In this document: positions 48,086 through 59,703 of the stretch, piece after piece
Layout: each line of letters starts with the position of its first letter
Position numbering within the stretch: the stretch's first letter is position 1
Assembly: GCF_051106095.1 (NCBI RefSeq)
Contig: NC_135786.1
Coordinates: 88,262,001-88,326,000 of the forward strand
Reading direction: 5' to 3'
Length of the DNA stretch: 64,000 bases
Source: Pogona vitticeps
Lineage: Eukaryota; Chordata; Lepidosauria; Squamata; Agamidae
Position numbers and translations under genes: made by a program
Notes under the pieces: generated by a model
What the model saw: only the letters and a program-made list of their open reading frames with translations
The model's database searches: none
Told to the model about the DNA's origin: nothing

Positions 48086-51000
48086 TCCTTATTTTTTTCC
48101 CTTTGCTTATTGTACTTCCCAGATCCAGGAAAGGAGAGAGATCCTCAGCAGAATTTTCCCTCGCTACTCATCTTGATCAAGGAGAGGGAGATCACGGCAG
48201 CTAATACTTTGTTACATGGTGAGTGCCCTTGTCAGCTTTTCATAGAGACCGGCTAGGGATATATATTTCGCATGTTGAAAGAGACCCCTTGCATAAGAAT
48301 TTGCTTTCTTTTCTTCTGGTTGCAACTCACTTAGAAATGTCAACAAGATGGAACATTTGCAGACCAGTCTACATTGACACCCAGAGTGATTTGACAGTAC
48401 AGTGATTTGGTATCACTTCAACTGCCATGGTTCTGTCCAACAGACGTTTGAGGTGAATAGTTTGGCAGACTATCTAGAATTTTGTGTTGTTGTTCAACGG
48501 AGTGCATGAGAGCAGAACAGAATTCCAAGTCCTTTAATTAGACTACAAATCAGGGGATCCCTTAGGATAGTGCCATGGCACTGAGAGTACCAAACTGCTG
48601 TTGTTCTGTAGTGTAGATACAGTCATTGCATAGAAGAGTATGGTATTTTACAATGGGCAAGTGCAGCAGATTAAAATTTCCACGAGACAAACAGGCACAG
48701 ACTCTTCTACTGCAAGTCAATTGTGAAAAAAAAACACATGACATTATTCAGTTAAGCAACCCCCCCAAGGATTATAAAACATGTGACAAAATTGTGAGAT
48801 AAATAAATGTTATGTAGAAAATTCTGTTTCATTCAACTCTCTTTACCTTTGTGAACAAACCGAAAGTCCTCTGCAAAGCTTGTTGCTGATCCTGTTATAT
48901 TATTGCTTTTTAAACGACAGTACTGTTACGATATTTTCTCGCTGTTTTGTGGCTTGTTGTAGCTGGTTAATCATTTTAAATAATAAAAGAGCTTCTTCTC
49001 TAGATGGTCTGTGCCCAGATACAGTACACATTTATATATCTTTATATATCTTAACATATTGAGTAATATTGACAGGGGATGCTTATATGAGCATCCATGA
49101 ACAAATGGATCAAAAGCACATATATAATTCAGGCAGGTACTGTAGATCTGAACTTGGACCTGGAGGGCCAAAGTCTAGAGGGTATACAAATGAGTTGCAC
49201 TGTTGCATATGTGAAGCATATATAGTCTAAGTATGCATTAGTAGCAAAGACAATGGCGTTTTGAGGACAGTTCCTTTGTTCACCATCTAAGCCTGAACAT
49301 GGAGCCTGAAGGAGGCTTATCCAGTCTGTCCTCCCTTTTTCATTATTGCATTCTAACAGCTGAGCCACTTTGCATTGTGGAAGCATAGCAACTATGCTTC
49401 CCACCATGCCATGCAAGCTTATTTTCCCCACTGCTTCCTCACAGGCAGCCGATGAGCCACTGCTCAGTGACTATAGGAGATGGAGCAAGGTTGAGACCTG
49501 TGGATCCACCTCTACTGCCTATCCCTCCTCTGCTCCTCCACCTCTCGATTTCCCCCCACAGGGAAAGGAAACCTAGGAACTTTTGGACTGATGTTCCATG
49601 GCTGCGTCCGACGGCAGCGCTGGGCGATGAGGTCAACCCTGAGAAGCCAATAAAGTTCTGCTGCTCATGGGTGCTGCTAGAGCTGTAAATGTGAATTACA
49701 AAAAGGAATGGAGGGTGTGTTTCATGCTGCTAGCTCTGGGCAACAATTTTTCCAGCTATGGCCTTGATTAGAACACCACAACTACAGATGCTGAGGAGAT
49801 ATTAAACTTTCATTTACATATTACTTAATATAGCATTAAGACATGTAAACAACCAACAATCAACAATCATGTACAGATGCTTTTTTTAAAAAAAGAACTA
49901 AATATAGCAGCTTTCAATGTGTCAGTACTGAGAGAGCAACCCAGCTGTCTGCAATATGCTCTTCTCAAAGAGTTTCATGAGAACACTGTAAAACAGTTGT
50001 TCTTAATTTAAAAAGTATGGTTACATTGGTAGTTGCCTCCATGGGCAAGTATGCGGTTCAAACATAATTTTGGATATGCAGCCATGCATGTCCATTGACT
50101 ATTGCTTGAAAATATTATTTTTTTGATTACAACTACCAGCATTCCCTTGACAGCATCTCCACTGGACTATGTTGTCTGAGCAAGGCTATGAGTTGTAGTA
50201 AAGAAAGAAAAAAGTATTTTTTTCCTAAGATCTGCAGCTAAAACATTTGGAGGGATATAGGAAAGAAGAATGTTGACTTCAATACATAAGACTAAATCCT
50301 TGTAAAATAGCAATGGGTGAAGAACTAATTTCTACATATATTTATAATTTTTTTTTAAAAAAAATCCCACTTAGAAACTTGAAAAATACACATGAAAAAT
50401 CCATCTTCCTGGGACAGTGACCTTCCACAATATTATTTTCATTGATGCAGTATATCCCATTTATTGAGTTTTGGAGGGTTCTAGTATCCTATGAAGGACG
50501 TTTGCAGAGCACAGGTCTGTATGAAAAATAACATTACGTGTAACCTATCTATTCATAGCATACAGGTATGAGAACAATCTGGTTCAAAAAATGATTAAGC
50601 AATTCTGGTGCAAGACATGTTGAACAAAAATGATTTGTTCCAGATTTCTGAATGACAAAACCAAAGGTTTGTGTTTCTGCAGAACTCAGGAAGTTTGCGC
50701 TAGAGCCAGAGAGACCACTGACCACAGTAAGATGTCAGAGAGCTCATCCCCCAGCAGGAAACCTTTCCCTGAGACAATTTGGCAGCATCCTTAAATCTCT
50801 TACCTGCTGTCTCACTGTGGTGAGTTAATGAAGAATCAGTCTGTGTATTTTAAGGGGGGGGGGACCCACCTTTATACTTTGTCTGCATGAAAGTGTTTCT
50901 GCAATCCATATGCTCTCACATACCACATCACTATTCCCCACTGGCAATATTCATCTCCGCGTAAAATCCCCATCTGACAGTTAATGAGAAGGATCCCGTT

Positions 51001-51519
51001 TTTGGCAAATGTTGTGTTGAAGGAACCTTCCATTCTTCTGTGAACAAGAGAGCCTGCTCACATGCATGCCTGCACTCACATGGAAAAAAGTCAAGGAAGT
51101 GGTGCAGTTCCACACTGTTGGAGGCTATGTGTGAAATAAACAGTCAGGCAAGCAAAGCTGATCGCATAGGCTTTCTCACAGGCAATTACTGAATAGCATG
51201 GCCTGACGCCAGCGACTAACCCAAACTACAGCAGAACATACAACAAATGGAATTTTCATAACTGTTGACTCACCCATTCAGCCATTAATGAATTAAGTCT
51301 GTTCAACTTGGGACTAGGGTTTGGATTTAGACTTATGAATGCATGTTACAGGAAGAAGTCACTTGGTGGCCAGGAGTCTGTCAAGTAATAAAGATTCCCA
51401 CTTTTTTTATATATCTCTCAGTTTCTCTCACGTGAACCAAGATACAAGTAAATAAGAATAGCAGAGTTATATTAAGGGAGACCTCCCCCAAAGCTTCTGT
51501 TTCTTCCAATAGTCTAGGA
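48086..51519. other. No gene recognised
   Basis: 49390-49690 is richer in GC and ends in 'gccaataaagttctgctg', which looks like a polyadenylation signal. This could be a worn repeat end, but no family was recognised. The rest is AT-rich and unassigned. Confidence 0.4.
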
Positions 51520-51655
51520 CAGTGGTCCCCAACCTTGGGCCTCCAGATGTTCTTGGACTTCAACTCCCAGAAATCCTGGCCAGCAGAGGTGGTGGTGAAG
51601 GCTTCTGGGAGTTGTAGTCCAAGAACATCTGGAGGCCCAAGGTTGAGGACCACTG
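51520..51655. mobile_element. hAT MITE with perfect 8-base target duplication, young copy
   Basis: A 136-base palindromic element starting 'cagtggtccccaacctt' and ending 'gaggaccactg'. It is flanked by the exact 8-base repeat 'gtctagga' (51512-51519 and 51656-51663), diagnostic of hAT insertion. It is almost identical to the copy at 34288. The reverse frame at 51381-51653 is only its translation. Confidence 0.93.
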
Positions 51656-51663
51656 GTCTAGGA

Positions 51664-52100
51664 GGCCCAGGATAAAATCAGGAGCCCTTCAACTAGTCTT
51701 GATTCCTGAATGAATGAGTTACTGGACCTTTAGCTGTTAGTCAATGCATAAGAGGTGATGTGCTGTCTATATCATTCAGTTGAAGTCTGAGCTGAATGCA
51801 ATGCTATGCTGAACCCACCCATTACAGGTTGCAGTAAATGAAACTGATGTTGTTGTTGTTTTTAAAGCAAGGTATTTCCCCTCATGGTTTGCATCCTAAA
51901 CTGTAGAGATGAACTCCCACCAATTAACTTCAAAATAGATTTCCTTTCCAGCAGCCAGTCTTCAGGTTTGGTATTGTTCATAATCAACATGTTACCATAC
52001 AGAGTCTGAATGTGCTGTCAGGTGTTTGAAGAAACATACAAGGGAACATATCTGTGAAGATTCTCAGGCCTCCAGGTGAGGTTATCTGGAAGCTGAGTCA
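51664..52100. other. No gene recognised
   Basis: Unassigned sequence. Confidence 0.5.
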
Positions 52101-52749
52101 TGGCAACCGGACTTCTTTCTTATTAGGTAGAAACGTTTCGCTACTCATCCAAATAGCTTCTTCAGTCTGAGGAGAGTTGGTAGGAGCTATATAGTATATG
52201 TGGTCCCGTGCAAAGAGGAGTGTTGGGAGCTCTGCATTGGAGAAACCAAACAACCACTAAACAGGAGGATGGCCCAGCATAGGAGGTGCTGTGCTCCTTC
52301 ATTTGAAGGGCAAAAGACACACATTTGATGACCAAGATATACTCATTTTGGATTGAGAAGATAGGTGGCTTGAGAGAGGGGTCAGAGAGGCCATACATGT
52401 ATATATAGAAAATCCCTCACTCAACAGGGGTGGAGGCCTTAGATACAGCCTATCTCCTATTTATCATGCTGCTCTTTCATCCGTCCCCAGAAAGATCAAG
52501 ACCGCACACCAGAAAGACCACTGTTAACAACTGTTAACGACCAATGACAATGGGTGGAGAAGGACTGCAGAAGTAGGATTTTCACTCCACCCCAATCCTT
52601 TGTCCCTCTAAGGAGCCTATTCAGACCATGGGGAAGGGAAACCAACATGGGGGATATATCAGGGATCTCCTACCAACTCTCCTCAGTCTGAAGAAGCTAC
52701 TTGAATGAGTAGCAAAACTTTTCAATCTAATAAGAAATCCAGTTGCCAG
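52101..52749 (+). mobile_element. Penelope-like element fragment with GIY-YIG region between inverted repeats
   Basis: Between two inverted arms (52101-52182 and 52668-52749) the plus strand encodes parts of a GIY-YIG endonuclease. 'CKEECWELCIGETKQPLNRR' is followed by 'MAQHRR' near 52210-52290, and 'VREAIHVYIENPSLNRGGGL' by 'RYSLSPIYHAALS' near 52381-52480. This order and the 'LNRGGGL' motif are characteristic of the C-terminal domain of Penelope-like retroelements. The arms contain 'gaagctacttgaatgagtag'-type sequence commonly found next to this domain. No reverse transcriptase part is present. The copy is fragmentary and old. Confidence 0.85.
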
Positions 52750-54002
52750 GATTCAACTTTCAGATACAAGGGAACAGTTCAAATTGGCTGCGGCTCTTAA
52801 CTGAGTGTACACAACCCACAGCTCTGCTGTAGAATATGGGCATTCCATTGCAGAAGACTCATTCACTGCCATCCCCTATGAAAAGGACCAGCTAGCTGAT
52901 GATGGGAAAAGACCACTGTCTGCCTAAGACTCTGCAGTACCTCTGCCAGTCACAGAAAGCAGTTCTGGCCCTTATGGACCAATAGTCTAGCCTTGATCAA
53001 GTCAATGCTTGTTTCTAAACCTACTTTTGCTACATGTCCACATAACTGTGATGAGGGACAGTGATGGTATCTGAAGTAGTTTTAGGAATCAACCCCTGGG
53101 CTCTGAAATGCTTTTTTAAAAAAGCTTCCTCGAAACTTCCTGCTCAGCAAGATCTCATTAACGGAAATAAATTAACTTACCACCATCACTAAGTGTCTGG
53201 TTTGGAACTTAGTAGCAGTCCCTAAATGTTTGGCTTACTTGTTAAATGTTCACACTTTTGAAGCTAATTTGATTCAGCAACTTAAACTAAGTGATTTATC
53301 CGGAGTGGAGTAGAAACCAAGCAAAATATGACCCCAGAAACACCCAGTCTCATGCTTGTAATATTACCAAAATACCATCATAATTGGGGGGGGGGAATCA
53401 CTCATTTACCTTTAGGAATAAAACAAGCAACCTCTCTAGAATAGTTCGGTACAACTAAAATAGCAAAAAACATAATTTTACAAACAGAATTTTTTTTAAT
53501 CAATGAAATAATATAAACCATATATATTGTATTTGTTTCAGCCAGAGCCTGGAATTGTATATCTAAAAAGTAATGCATTAATGCAAGACTGTTAGCGGGT
53601 ATCGTACAGAATGCAATGTTATGTCTACTTAATTATTACTACACTTTTAAAAACAAAAATATACTTAATAATAGAAAAGTAGCCCCAAAAGGTCAAAAAC
53701 CATCCAAAATGACCCCCAGCCAGCAACATGTTAGGGAAACATTACTGATTATGTGCAAAAGATAGGAAAATTATTGACTGTGATCCAATTCTGTAAAAAT
53801 GATATCATTATGCCCTCAGTCCTTGGAAAAATAATATTACTACACAATGGTACTTTTGAGAACAGATACTTATGACAAGACTCTGGCAAGGATGGAGGAA
53901 ATAGAACCCCTTGATTTATGTGGATTGTATGTATGGTTTGCAGGCATCTACTATTTCTGACTTCAGTGTTTTCCTCTCTCTCCCAGTCTTGCCTCATTGT
54001 AA
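52750..54002. other. No gene recognised
   Basis: Unassigned. A weak SINE-tail-like 'cttatggaccaatagtct' occurs near 52971. Confidence 0.45.
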
Positions 54003-54165
54003 GGATGTCAGGAAGCGGCCTTGTACTAAGTCATACAATTGGTCCAGCTGACTTATAGACTTAGCTACACTTACAGCAGTTCCACAGGAGTTTCTCTCCT
54101 TGCTTATCAGGAGCTGCTGGAAACAGAGCCTCAGATCCCACCACTGAGCTACACGGCTTCCCCAC
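54003..54165 (-). mobile_element. Old tRNA-type SINE ('gaccaat..tctgactcagtataag' tail)
   Basis: On the minus strand the head reads 'gccgtgtagctcagtggtgg' (A-box shape). The 3' part is 'gctggaccaattgtatgac' then 'ttagtacaaggccgcttcc', the worn form of a tail common in reptile SINEs. A second tail lies at 56318. It is strongly diverged, so old. Confidence 0.65.
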
Positions 54166-54789
54166 AATCACTCCTTGACAACTGAACTTACGATTTTGCC
54201 CGCTGGGGGTAAAGAACAGCTCTTGATCTCTTCCCCCACCCCCGTGTCTCCTAGATTGATTTTTCTTATACCCAAAATAATAACACCTTGCATTCTCAAA
54301 ATAACAGAAAAATGTCAGCCTAGCATTTTGCTTCTGTCAAAAACATGTTTTCCTCTCTGTAGACCATGACTGCGAAATTAAGGCTGCTAAAAATACAAGT
54401 TTCTTTTCCGTAGTTTATAATTCACAATGGCTTTTTTCTTTGTTTGTTTGTTTGGGTGGGGTTGGTAAATTGGTATGTGGAGGGTCACCACAGATAAGCA
54501 TGCCGCCTCTCTGGAAGGAAGTGCCTCCACCAAGAATAATCCTGTGGCCTGGGCGATAATTAAAAGGAGGAACAGGCACAGCTGATCCTTTGGCACAGGA
54601 GGCTTGAAGCTGGGCAGGTGGTTGCCGGATATTTAAAAACTGCTCTAAAAATTAGATGGTATGGAGAGTCGGGAAGAATGGCACCGATTTTTAAGGCATA
54701 GCCTTTTTCAGAAGATTTAGTGTTGTCTTTTTAATTAGAGTTAACTATATTAAAACCATGCACAGAACAGCAAGAGCCATAGTTTTTAG
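54166..54789. other. No gene recognised
   Basis: Unassigned, with a short GTTT repeat at 54440-54456. Confidence 0.5.
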
Positions 54790-54925
54790 GATAGAGATGA
54801 AAAATGATTGGCCTTCCTGACATTATGGATGACAGCTCCCGGAGACCACAATCACCATGGCTGGTGGCACTGCATTTCAGGAATTCTGGCCTGAAACACA
54901 TCTGGAGGGCCAAAGGTCCCCCACC
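54790..54925. mobile_element. Old palindromic MITE relic
   Basis: 'gatgacagctcccggagacc', 'atcaccatggctggtggc' and 'acacatctggagggccaaag' are arranged as in the MITE relic at 46765 and the partial one near 62455. Confidence 0.5.
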
Positions 54926-55169
54926 CTTTAAAATGTCATAAGCAGTGGGTTCAGTCTATACTTAGTTATAGAGTAAAGCCATTGGAAGAAATGAACATAT
55001 GTTGTTCACGACTAAACTCAGCCCATGGGTTCTAAGGGGTCTCCTCTGTCTCCTCCTGACTTAAATCCCATTTACTCAGTGTGAATACACCACATATGAA
55101 AAAAGATGAATCCAACTTCATGGTAAAGAAGATATTTTGAAATTATATTGGCTAAATAGCATTTGTTTC

Positions 55170-55330
55170 TTGCTGTTCCTTGAAGAAGTTCAGAGTGGCA
55201 TATGCCACACTTCCCTCATTGTGTTATCACAGCAATCCTGTGGCATATTACATGGGAAGGTTGAAAATATGTGTTTGATTTCATAGTGACTTTCATAGCT
55301 CAACTGAGATTAAGTCCATTCTGAGAGACA
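55170..55330 (-). mobile_element. MIR-like SINE relic
   Basis: On the minus strand: 'ccacaggattgctgtgataa' then 'ggcatatgccactctgaact' and 'tcttcaaggaacagc'. This is the middle and 3' part of the same old SINE type as at 27738 ('acagggttgttgtgagg', 'ccctgagctccttggagg'). Confidence 0.5.
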
Positions 55331-55559
55331 AGAATGAAGCATACATTATTCTTGATAGTATATGTTGTTAACTAGAAGAATTAAACAAATCAGCTCCATT
55401 CGTAAGTGATGAGGTCACATAGATAAGTGCATCATACAATACCAAATTCAGTTGCTAGGTGGCAGGCTTTTCCAGCCAACACTGTGGCAGTTGTCATGAG
55501 GCTTGAGATATTGTACTGTCTTCTATTGGGTCCCAAAACTATAGTTGTGAGAGGGAGGA

Positions 55560-55965
55560 GGACACATGTGGTTAGATTGCCCAAAAGTAGGAGTATTCTG
55601 GTATGAGGTAATTAATTGGGTAGGAAAAAAATATGAAAAAATAGTTCCAAATGAAACGTTATTATTATTTTCTCTGTTCACTGGAGGAAATGAAAATTTA
55701 TCAAATGAAGAATTGGTGGCAACTCATACGGGCCATGTGGAACAAAATTGTCCAGTGCTGGAAAGATGCTCAGGATCTTTCTTTGCAAAGATATATGAAT
55801 AAAATACAGGCAGTGGTGTTAATGGAGAAACTGACTAATCGAATCAGATTATCCAGAAGGGAAATTAAAAAAAGATAATTTTATGAAGATATGGCAAGCC
55901 CTGTTGATATCCGACATGGGATCAAAAAATTAATTATTCTTGTAGTTCACCTGCTTTTTAATCTG
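55560..55965 (+). mobile_element. L1-like LINE ORF2 C-terminus
   Basis: One frame (55566-55802) begins 'MWLDCPKVGVFWYEVINWVG', matching the Cys-containing 'H-x-W-x-C-x-K-V-x2-F-W' region near the end of L1 ORF2. The next frame (55651-55878) reads 'LIRAMWNKIVQCWKDAQDLS' and 'EKLTNRIRLSRREIKKR', the following part. The two lie in different frames, so a frameshift separates them. A short 3' UTR follows. Confidence 0.75.
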
Positions 55966-56044
55966 TAATTTATAGTAGTTTTAGTGTTACTTGTTTTAAC
56001 ATTGTGGAGCATATCACTGAAGGAAAATGGCCTAGAAATGATAC

Positions 56045-56173
<129 letters not shown>

Positions 56174-56317
56174 GATTTTTATGTGGTGACTTTTCATTCC
56201 CATGTTATAATGACTCACACTGATGATCACACTGTTGTAAGGCCATCAGAGGATTACCAGGGCTCTTCTAATTCAGCTAAGAGCCTAAACCGAGGGATCC
56301 ACTGCTGCCAGTTGGGT
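56174..56317. other. No gene recognised
   Basis: Short unassigned spacer. Confidence 0.4.
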
Positions 56318-56378
56318 CACAATATTGGGCAAAAGAGGTCAATGGCCTGACATGGTATGAAGAAGCTTCCTTTGTTCC
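56318..56378 (+). mobile_element. 3' tail of the old SINE seen at 54003
   Basis: 'gtcaatggcctgacatggta' then 'gaagcttcctttgttcct' matches the tail of that SINE. The head is not recognisable upstream. Confidence 0.5.
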
Positions 56379-56684
56379 TAAAATTATTATCCATAAATCA
56401 CTCTAAAACAGAGGTCAGAAAGAAAACCTATTGGGTAGCTTCCTTCTTCCTTATTTGTGTCACAAGCACCACCTGATATTTAATAAATATATCGGATAAT
56501 GTATGCAGAATAATGGGCAACACCAAGAGCATCTGAGACAGATGATGCCAAGCCTTTTGAGGTACATGTTGGGGGATATAGAGAGATGTGAAGTTGCCTG
56601 TTCTTTTCCACACTTGCAAAGGAATGTGGCGGGTAGCAACAACTTTGCAACAAGAAATCTATTTAAAACACAGGCAGTTGAATA
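56379..56684. other. No gene recognised
   Basis: Short open frames on both strands (56428-56687) resemble nothing known. Possibly a worn LINE piece. Confidence 0.4.
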
Positions 56685-56830
56685 CAATGGTGCCTCAACT
56701 TACAAACTTAATTGGTTCTGGAACTCTGGTCATAACTCGAAATGGTCGTTAAGTCAAAGCACCATTTCCCATAGGAATGCATTGAAATGGAATTAATCCA
56801 TTCCGGCCGAAGGGAAAAAATCACCAAAAA

Positions 56831-56865
56831 CACAAACAAACAAACAAACAAACAAACAAACAAAA
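56831..56865. repeat. (CAAA)n short microsatellite
   Basis: About 8 units inside the left part of the TA-flanked transposon. Confidence 0.9.
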
Positions 56866-56999
56866 ACCACTACAAGACCCATCGGAAATGCAATTAATCC
56901 GTTCTGGCCCAAGAAGGGGGGGGGAGAGGAAAAAGCAAGCAAAATGTGCACGACCCATTGGAAATGCAAAAAAGCAAAGCAAAAAAGCAAAAAAAATGC

Positions 57000-57222
57000 T
57001 GCTTATCTACCACCCCATAGTCCTTCAAACACTCTCTGGGCAGTTTACAAGTTATTATGCAGGCTACACATTGCCTCCCCAGCAAGCTGGGTACTCATTT
57101 TACTGACCTCGGAAGGATAGAAGGCTGAGTCAACCTTGAGCCGGCTACCTGGAATTGAATCCCAGGTCGTGAGCATAGTTTTGGCTGCAGTACAGCGCTT
57201 TAACCACTGCACCATGAGGCAA
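57000..57222 (-). mobile_element. SINE-1 (L2-tailed tRNA SINE) nested in the TA-flanked transposon
   Basis: Reverse complement of the 1478-1705 SINE: 'accaccccatagtcc', 'gggcagtttacaagtt', 'cagcaagctgggtactcatt', the B-box reverse 'ggaattgaatcccagg' and the A-box reverse 'gctttaaccactgcacca'. Minisatellite units lie on both sides, so the SINE is younger than the transposon copy. Confidence 0.85.
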
Positions 57223-57490
57223 AAAGCAAGCAAAGCATGCAAGACCCATTGGGAATGCAAAAAACACAAAGCAGAAAGCAAGCAAACCCCACAAGACCCA
57301 TCAGAAATGGGGGGAACCCAAAAAGCAAGCAAACCCCTCAAGAGCTATTGGAAATGGGAGAAAACCCCCCAAAGCAGGCAAACCCCCCAAGACCCATCAG
57401 AAATGGGAAAAAAACACAAAAAGCAAGCAAACCCCCAAGACACATCGGAAATGGGGGGAAAACCCAAAAAGCAAACCCCTCAAGACCCAT
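57223..57490. repeat. Minisatellite of about 45-60-base units
   Basis: Imperfect repetition of the pattern 'aagacccatcggaaatgg', then 'aacccaaaaagcaagcaaac', with roughly five units here. Two more occur before the nested SINE (about 56875-56990). The 185-codon frame at 57136-57693 and the shorter 57237-57500 frame are translations of this array and not genes. Confidence 0.88.
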
Positions 57491-57835
57491 CACAGCATAG
57501 AAACATAATGCCACCACCCAGCCCAAAACCACGATGCAAAACCCACCCAGGACAATTTTTTAAAAGCAGAAAGCAGTACCTTACCTTACCAGGCAGTCCG
57601 AAGCCTCCTCCAATTGCACTCACTCTAACTGTTGGGGCAAAAGAGCTACAAAGAAGCAGCCTCTTCTTCGCCTACCAACGGTTAGCAATTTGAATTCCCT
57701 GCCTTTTTCCCTGCCTTTTTTTTTGTTGTAACTCAAAGCTCCAGCCGCAAGTCAAAGCAAACTTTTGCGGCTGGAGCTGGTTGTAACTTGAAATGGTCGT
57801 AAGTCGGGACGTTCGTAAGTCGAGGCACCAATGTA

Positions 57836-58139
57836 ATGGCAATCTGCAGGGCTACAGTGTAAAATAATACCCATTGTGCTGGCTCTGGAAGGACCAGCAT
57901 CAGCCTGAGGTGAACCTGTCCGTGGAAGACAAGACCAAAGAGCAAGCAGAACCAGAGCAGGCAGGATTCAAGTTAGGACTAAAAAGCAAGGTTTGAAGAC
58001 AGGAAAGTTCAGGCAGGCCTTCTTATTCAAACAAGACTCAACTGCAACAGGAAGCCCACTGAACTCCTTCCTGTCCAGAGGACCAACAACCAACTCTGGC
58101 AGGTGGAGTCAGTTTCAGACTTGCAGAAGGGCAGTTATG
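57836..58139. other. No gene recognised
   Basis: Unassigned, slightly richer in GC. Possibly a worn repeat. Confidence 0.4.
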
Positions 58140-58612
58140 AAGGACATATAAAAGATCATTAAGAGTAAATATATGTTCCTGGAGACCAAGGCCAAGGTCA
58201 TCCCTACTATGTTATTCCTGACTACTGTGTACGGGTGTAAATGCTGGACACTGAAGAAAGATGACTGGGGAGGTGGACAAGACATTTCAAATGTAGTGTT
58301 TGAGGAAAGTTTTATGGATACCATGGACAGCCAGAAAGACAAAGAAGTGAGTTCTCTATCAAATAAGGCCTGAAATCTCTCTTTGAAGTGAAAATGACAA
58401 GACTGACGCTATCATACTTCAGGCATATCAGGAGGAAACAAGCAGGAAACAAGGAAAAGACATAAATGCTGGGGAAAGTGGAGGGCAGCAGAAAACATGA
58501 GATTAACTGACTCAAAACAGAACCCACAACCTTGGTTTGCCAGACCTAAACAGGGCTATCAGTGAAAAGATCACTAATTCATAGTTGCCGTAGATTAACT
58601 TCAGGGCACATA
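58140..58612 (+). mobile_element. RTE-type LINE 3' end (partner-type of SINE-2 tail)
   Basis: The frame 58173-58373 begins 'MFLETKAKVIPTMLFLTTVY' and continues 'GCKCWTLKKDDW', the post-palm region of RTE/BovB ORF2. Later bases, in other frames, read as 'KMTRLTLSYFRHIRRKQ' and 'GKVEGSRKHE', the C-terminal region. The end, 'agttgccgtagattaacttc', is a worn form of the tail 'gccgtaagtcagaattgact' found in SINE-2. Internal deletions and frameshifts show the copy is dead. Confidence 0.78.
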
Positions 58613-59212
58613 ACAGCTTCTCATAACGACATAGTTTCTCTGTAAAACTACGTAAACATTAATTCCAGACTGTGCTCAGGATTCTGCAGGATGATTGAAG
58701 GAATGAATGTCTTGAGCTAACAGTCTATGCAAGACTACCCCAGTGCAAGAACCTCAACACAGGTTAGCATGTCTTGTAAGAAACTCCTTAAGGCAACACA
58801 CATTTATAGTGAGAAATCATTAATGTTCTACTATCTGGCAGGAAACATTTCTATGGTAAGATTTACAGCACTTCCATGCCATGGAAAGGAAGCAGAGATA
58901 AAAAGGTTTGTACGAGTCCTGAAAGACTAGTAATAGTGTATTTGGCAGAGAGGATTAAAGGAGATGGGGGCCCCAAGTTGCCTTAAGAGACTTAGGCTTC
59001 TGCTTTAAATCCTGCTTTCCCAGACATCTAACAAATCAAAAGCATATGATAATAGGAGCCTTCTTCAGCTTCAGACTTTGTTTTTCCCCAAGTGGAGAGA
59101 AATGTAAGACAATGATGAACATAAACCTTCTTGTGATCCCCAAAGGTTCAACTACTGTCTTCCTTTAGGTCTTCTGGTTTACTGAAATACTGTACAGACA
59201 ATAGAGCAGAAA
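58613..59212. other. No gene recognised
   Basis: Unassigned AT-rich sequence. Confidence 0.5.
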
Positions 59213-59313
59213 TACTGTTTCCCCAAAAATAAGACCTAACCTGAAAATAAGCCCTAGTATGATTTTTCAAGATGCTCGTAATATAAGTCCTACCCCCCAA
59301 ATAAGCCCCAGTT

Positions 59314-59363
59314 AAGTCAAACCCCACCCTCCATCATTGTGCAGAAACCAGACGACATGACTG
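59314..59363. repeat. 50-base direct repeat, left copy, flanking a BovB insertion
   Basis: Matches 59704-59753 at 44 of 50 positions, in the same orientation, with the BovB fragment exactly between. It is best read as an unusually long target duplication of the host MITE sequence. Confidence 0.85.
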
Positions 59364-59703
59364 GAGGAGGCTCTTGAGAGTCCCCTGGACTGCAAAAGAG
59401 AACAAACCTATCCATTCTGAAAGAAATCAACCCTGAGTGCTCACTGGAAGGACAGATCCTGAAGCTGAGGCTCCAATACTTTGGCCATCTCATGAGAAGT
59501 GAAGACTCCCTGGAAAATACCCTGATGTTGGGAAAGTGTGACGGCAAGAGGAGAAGGGGACGACATGGTTGGACAGTGTCATCGAAGCTTCCAATGTAAA
59601 TTTGACTGAACTTCGGGAAACAGTGGAAGACAGGAGGACCTGGCGTGCTATGGTCCATGGGGTCACAATGAGTCAGACACGACTTAACGACTAATCAACA
59701 ACA
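59364..59703 (+). mobile_element. BovB/RTE LINE 3' fragment nested in a MITE
   Basis: Carries the ORF2 C-terminal region in shifting frames: 'RLLRVPWTAKEN' near the start, 'WLDSVIEASNVNLTELRETV' and 'EDRRTWRAMVHGVTMSQ' near the end. The BovB tail 'agtcagacacgacttaac' and a CAACAACAAA end follow. It is the same family as the shorter end at 35424 and the presumed partner of the Sauria SINEs. Confidence 0.9.

Larger units (their letters stand above)
56685..57833. mobile_element. TA-flanked (Tc1/mariner, Tigger-like) non-autonomous DNA transposon
   Basis: The left end is 'caatggtgcctcaacttaca'; the reverse complement of the right end is 'cattggtgcctcgacttacg'. Both are flanked by TA (56683-56684, 57834-57835), the target used by the Tc1/mariner superfamily. 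The subterminal parts also pair ('actcgaaatggtcgt' and 'acttgaaatggtcgta'). The interior has no transposase but holds a minisatellite and a nested SINE. At 1149 bases it is long for a MITE because of these. Confidence 0.85.

Noticed and set aside
49390-49700. Possible long terminal repeat end with a polyadenylation signal
   Set aside because: Only a GC-richer stretch and one AATAAA were seen. No paired repeat or primer-binding site was found.
57136-57693. 185-codon open frame, among the longest on the plus strand
   Set aside because: It runs through a minisatellite and part of a SINE inside a DNA transposon. The repeated Lys-Gln-Pro motifs come from the repeat unit.
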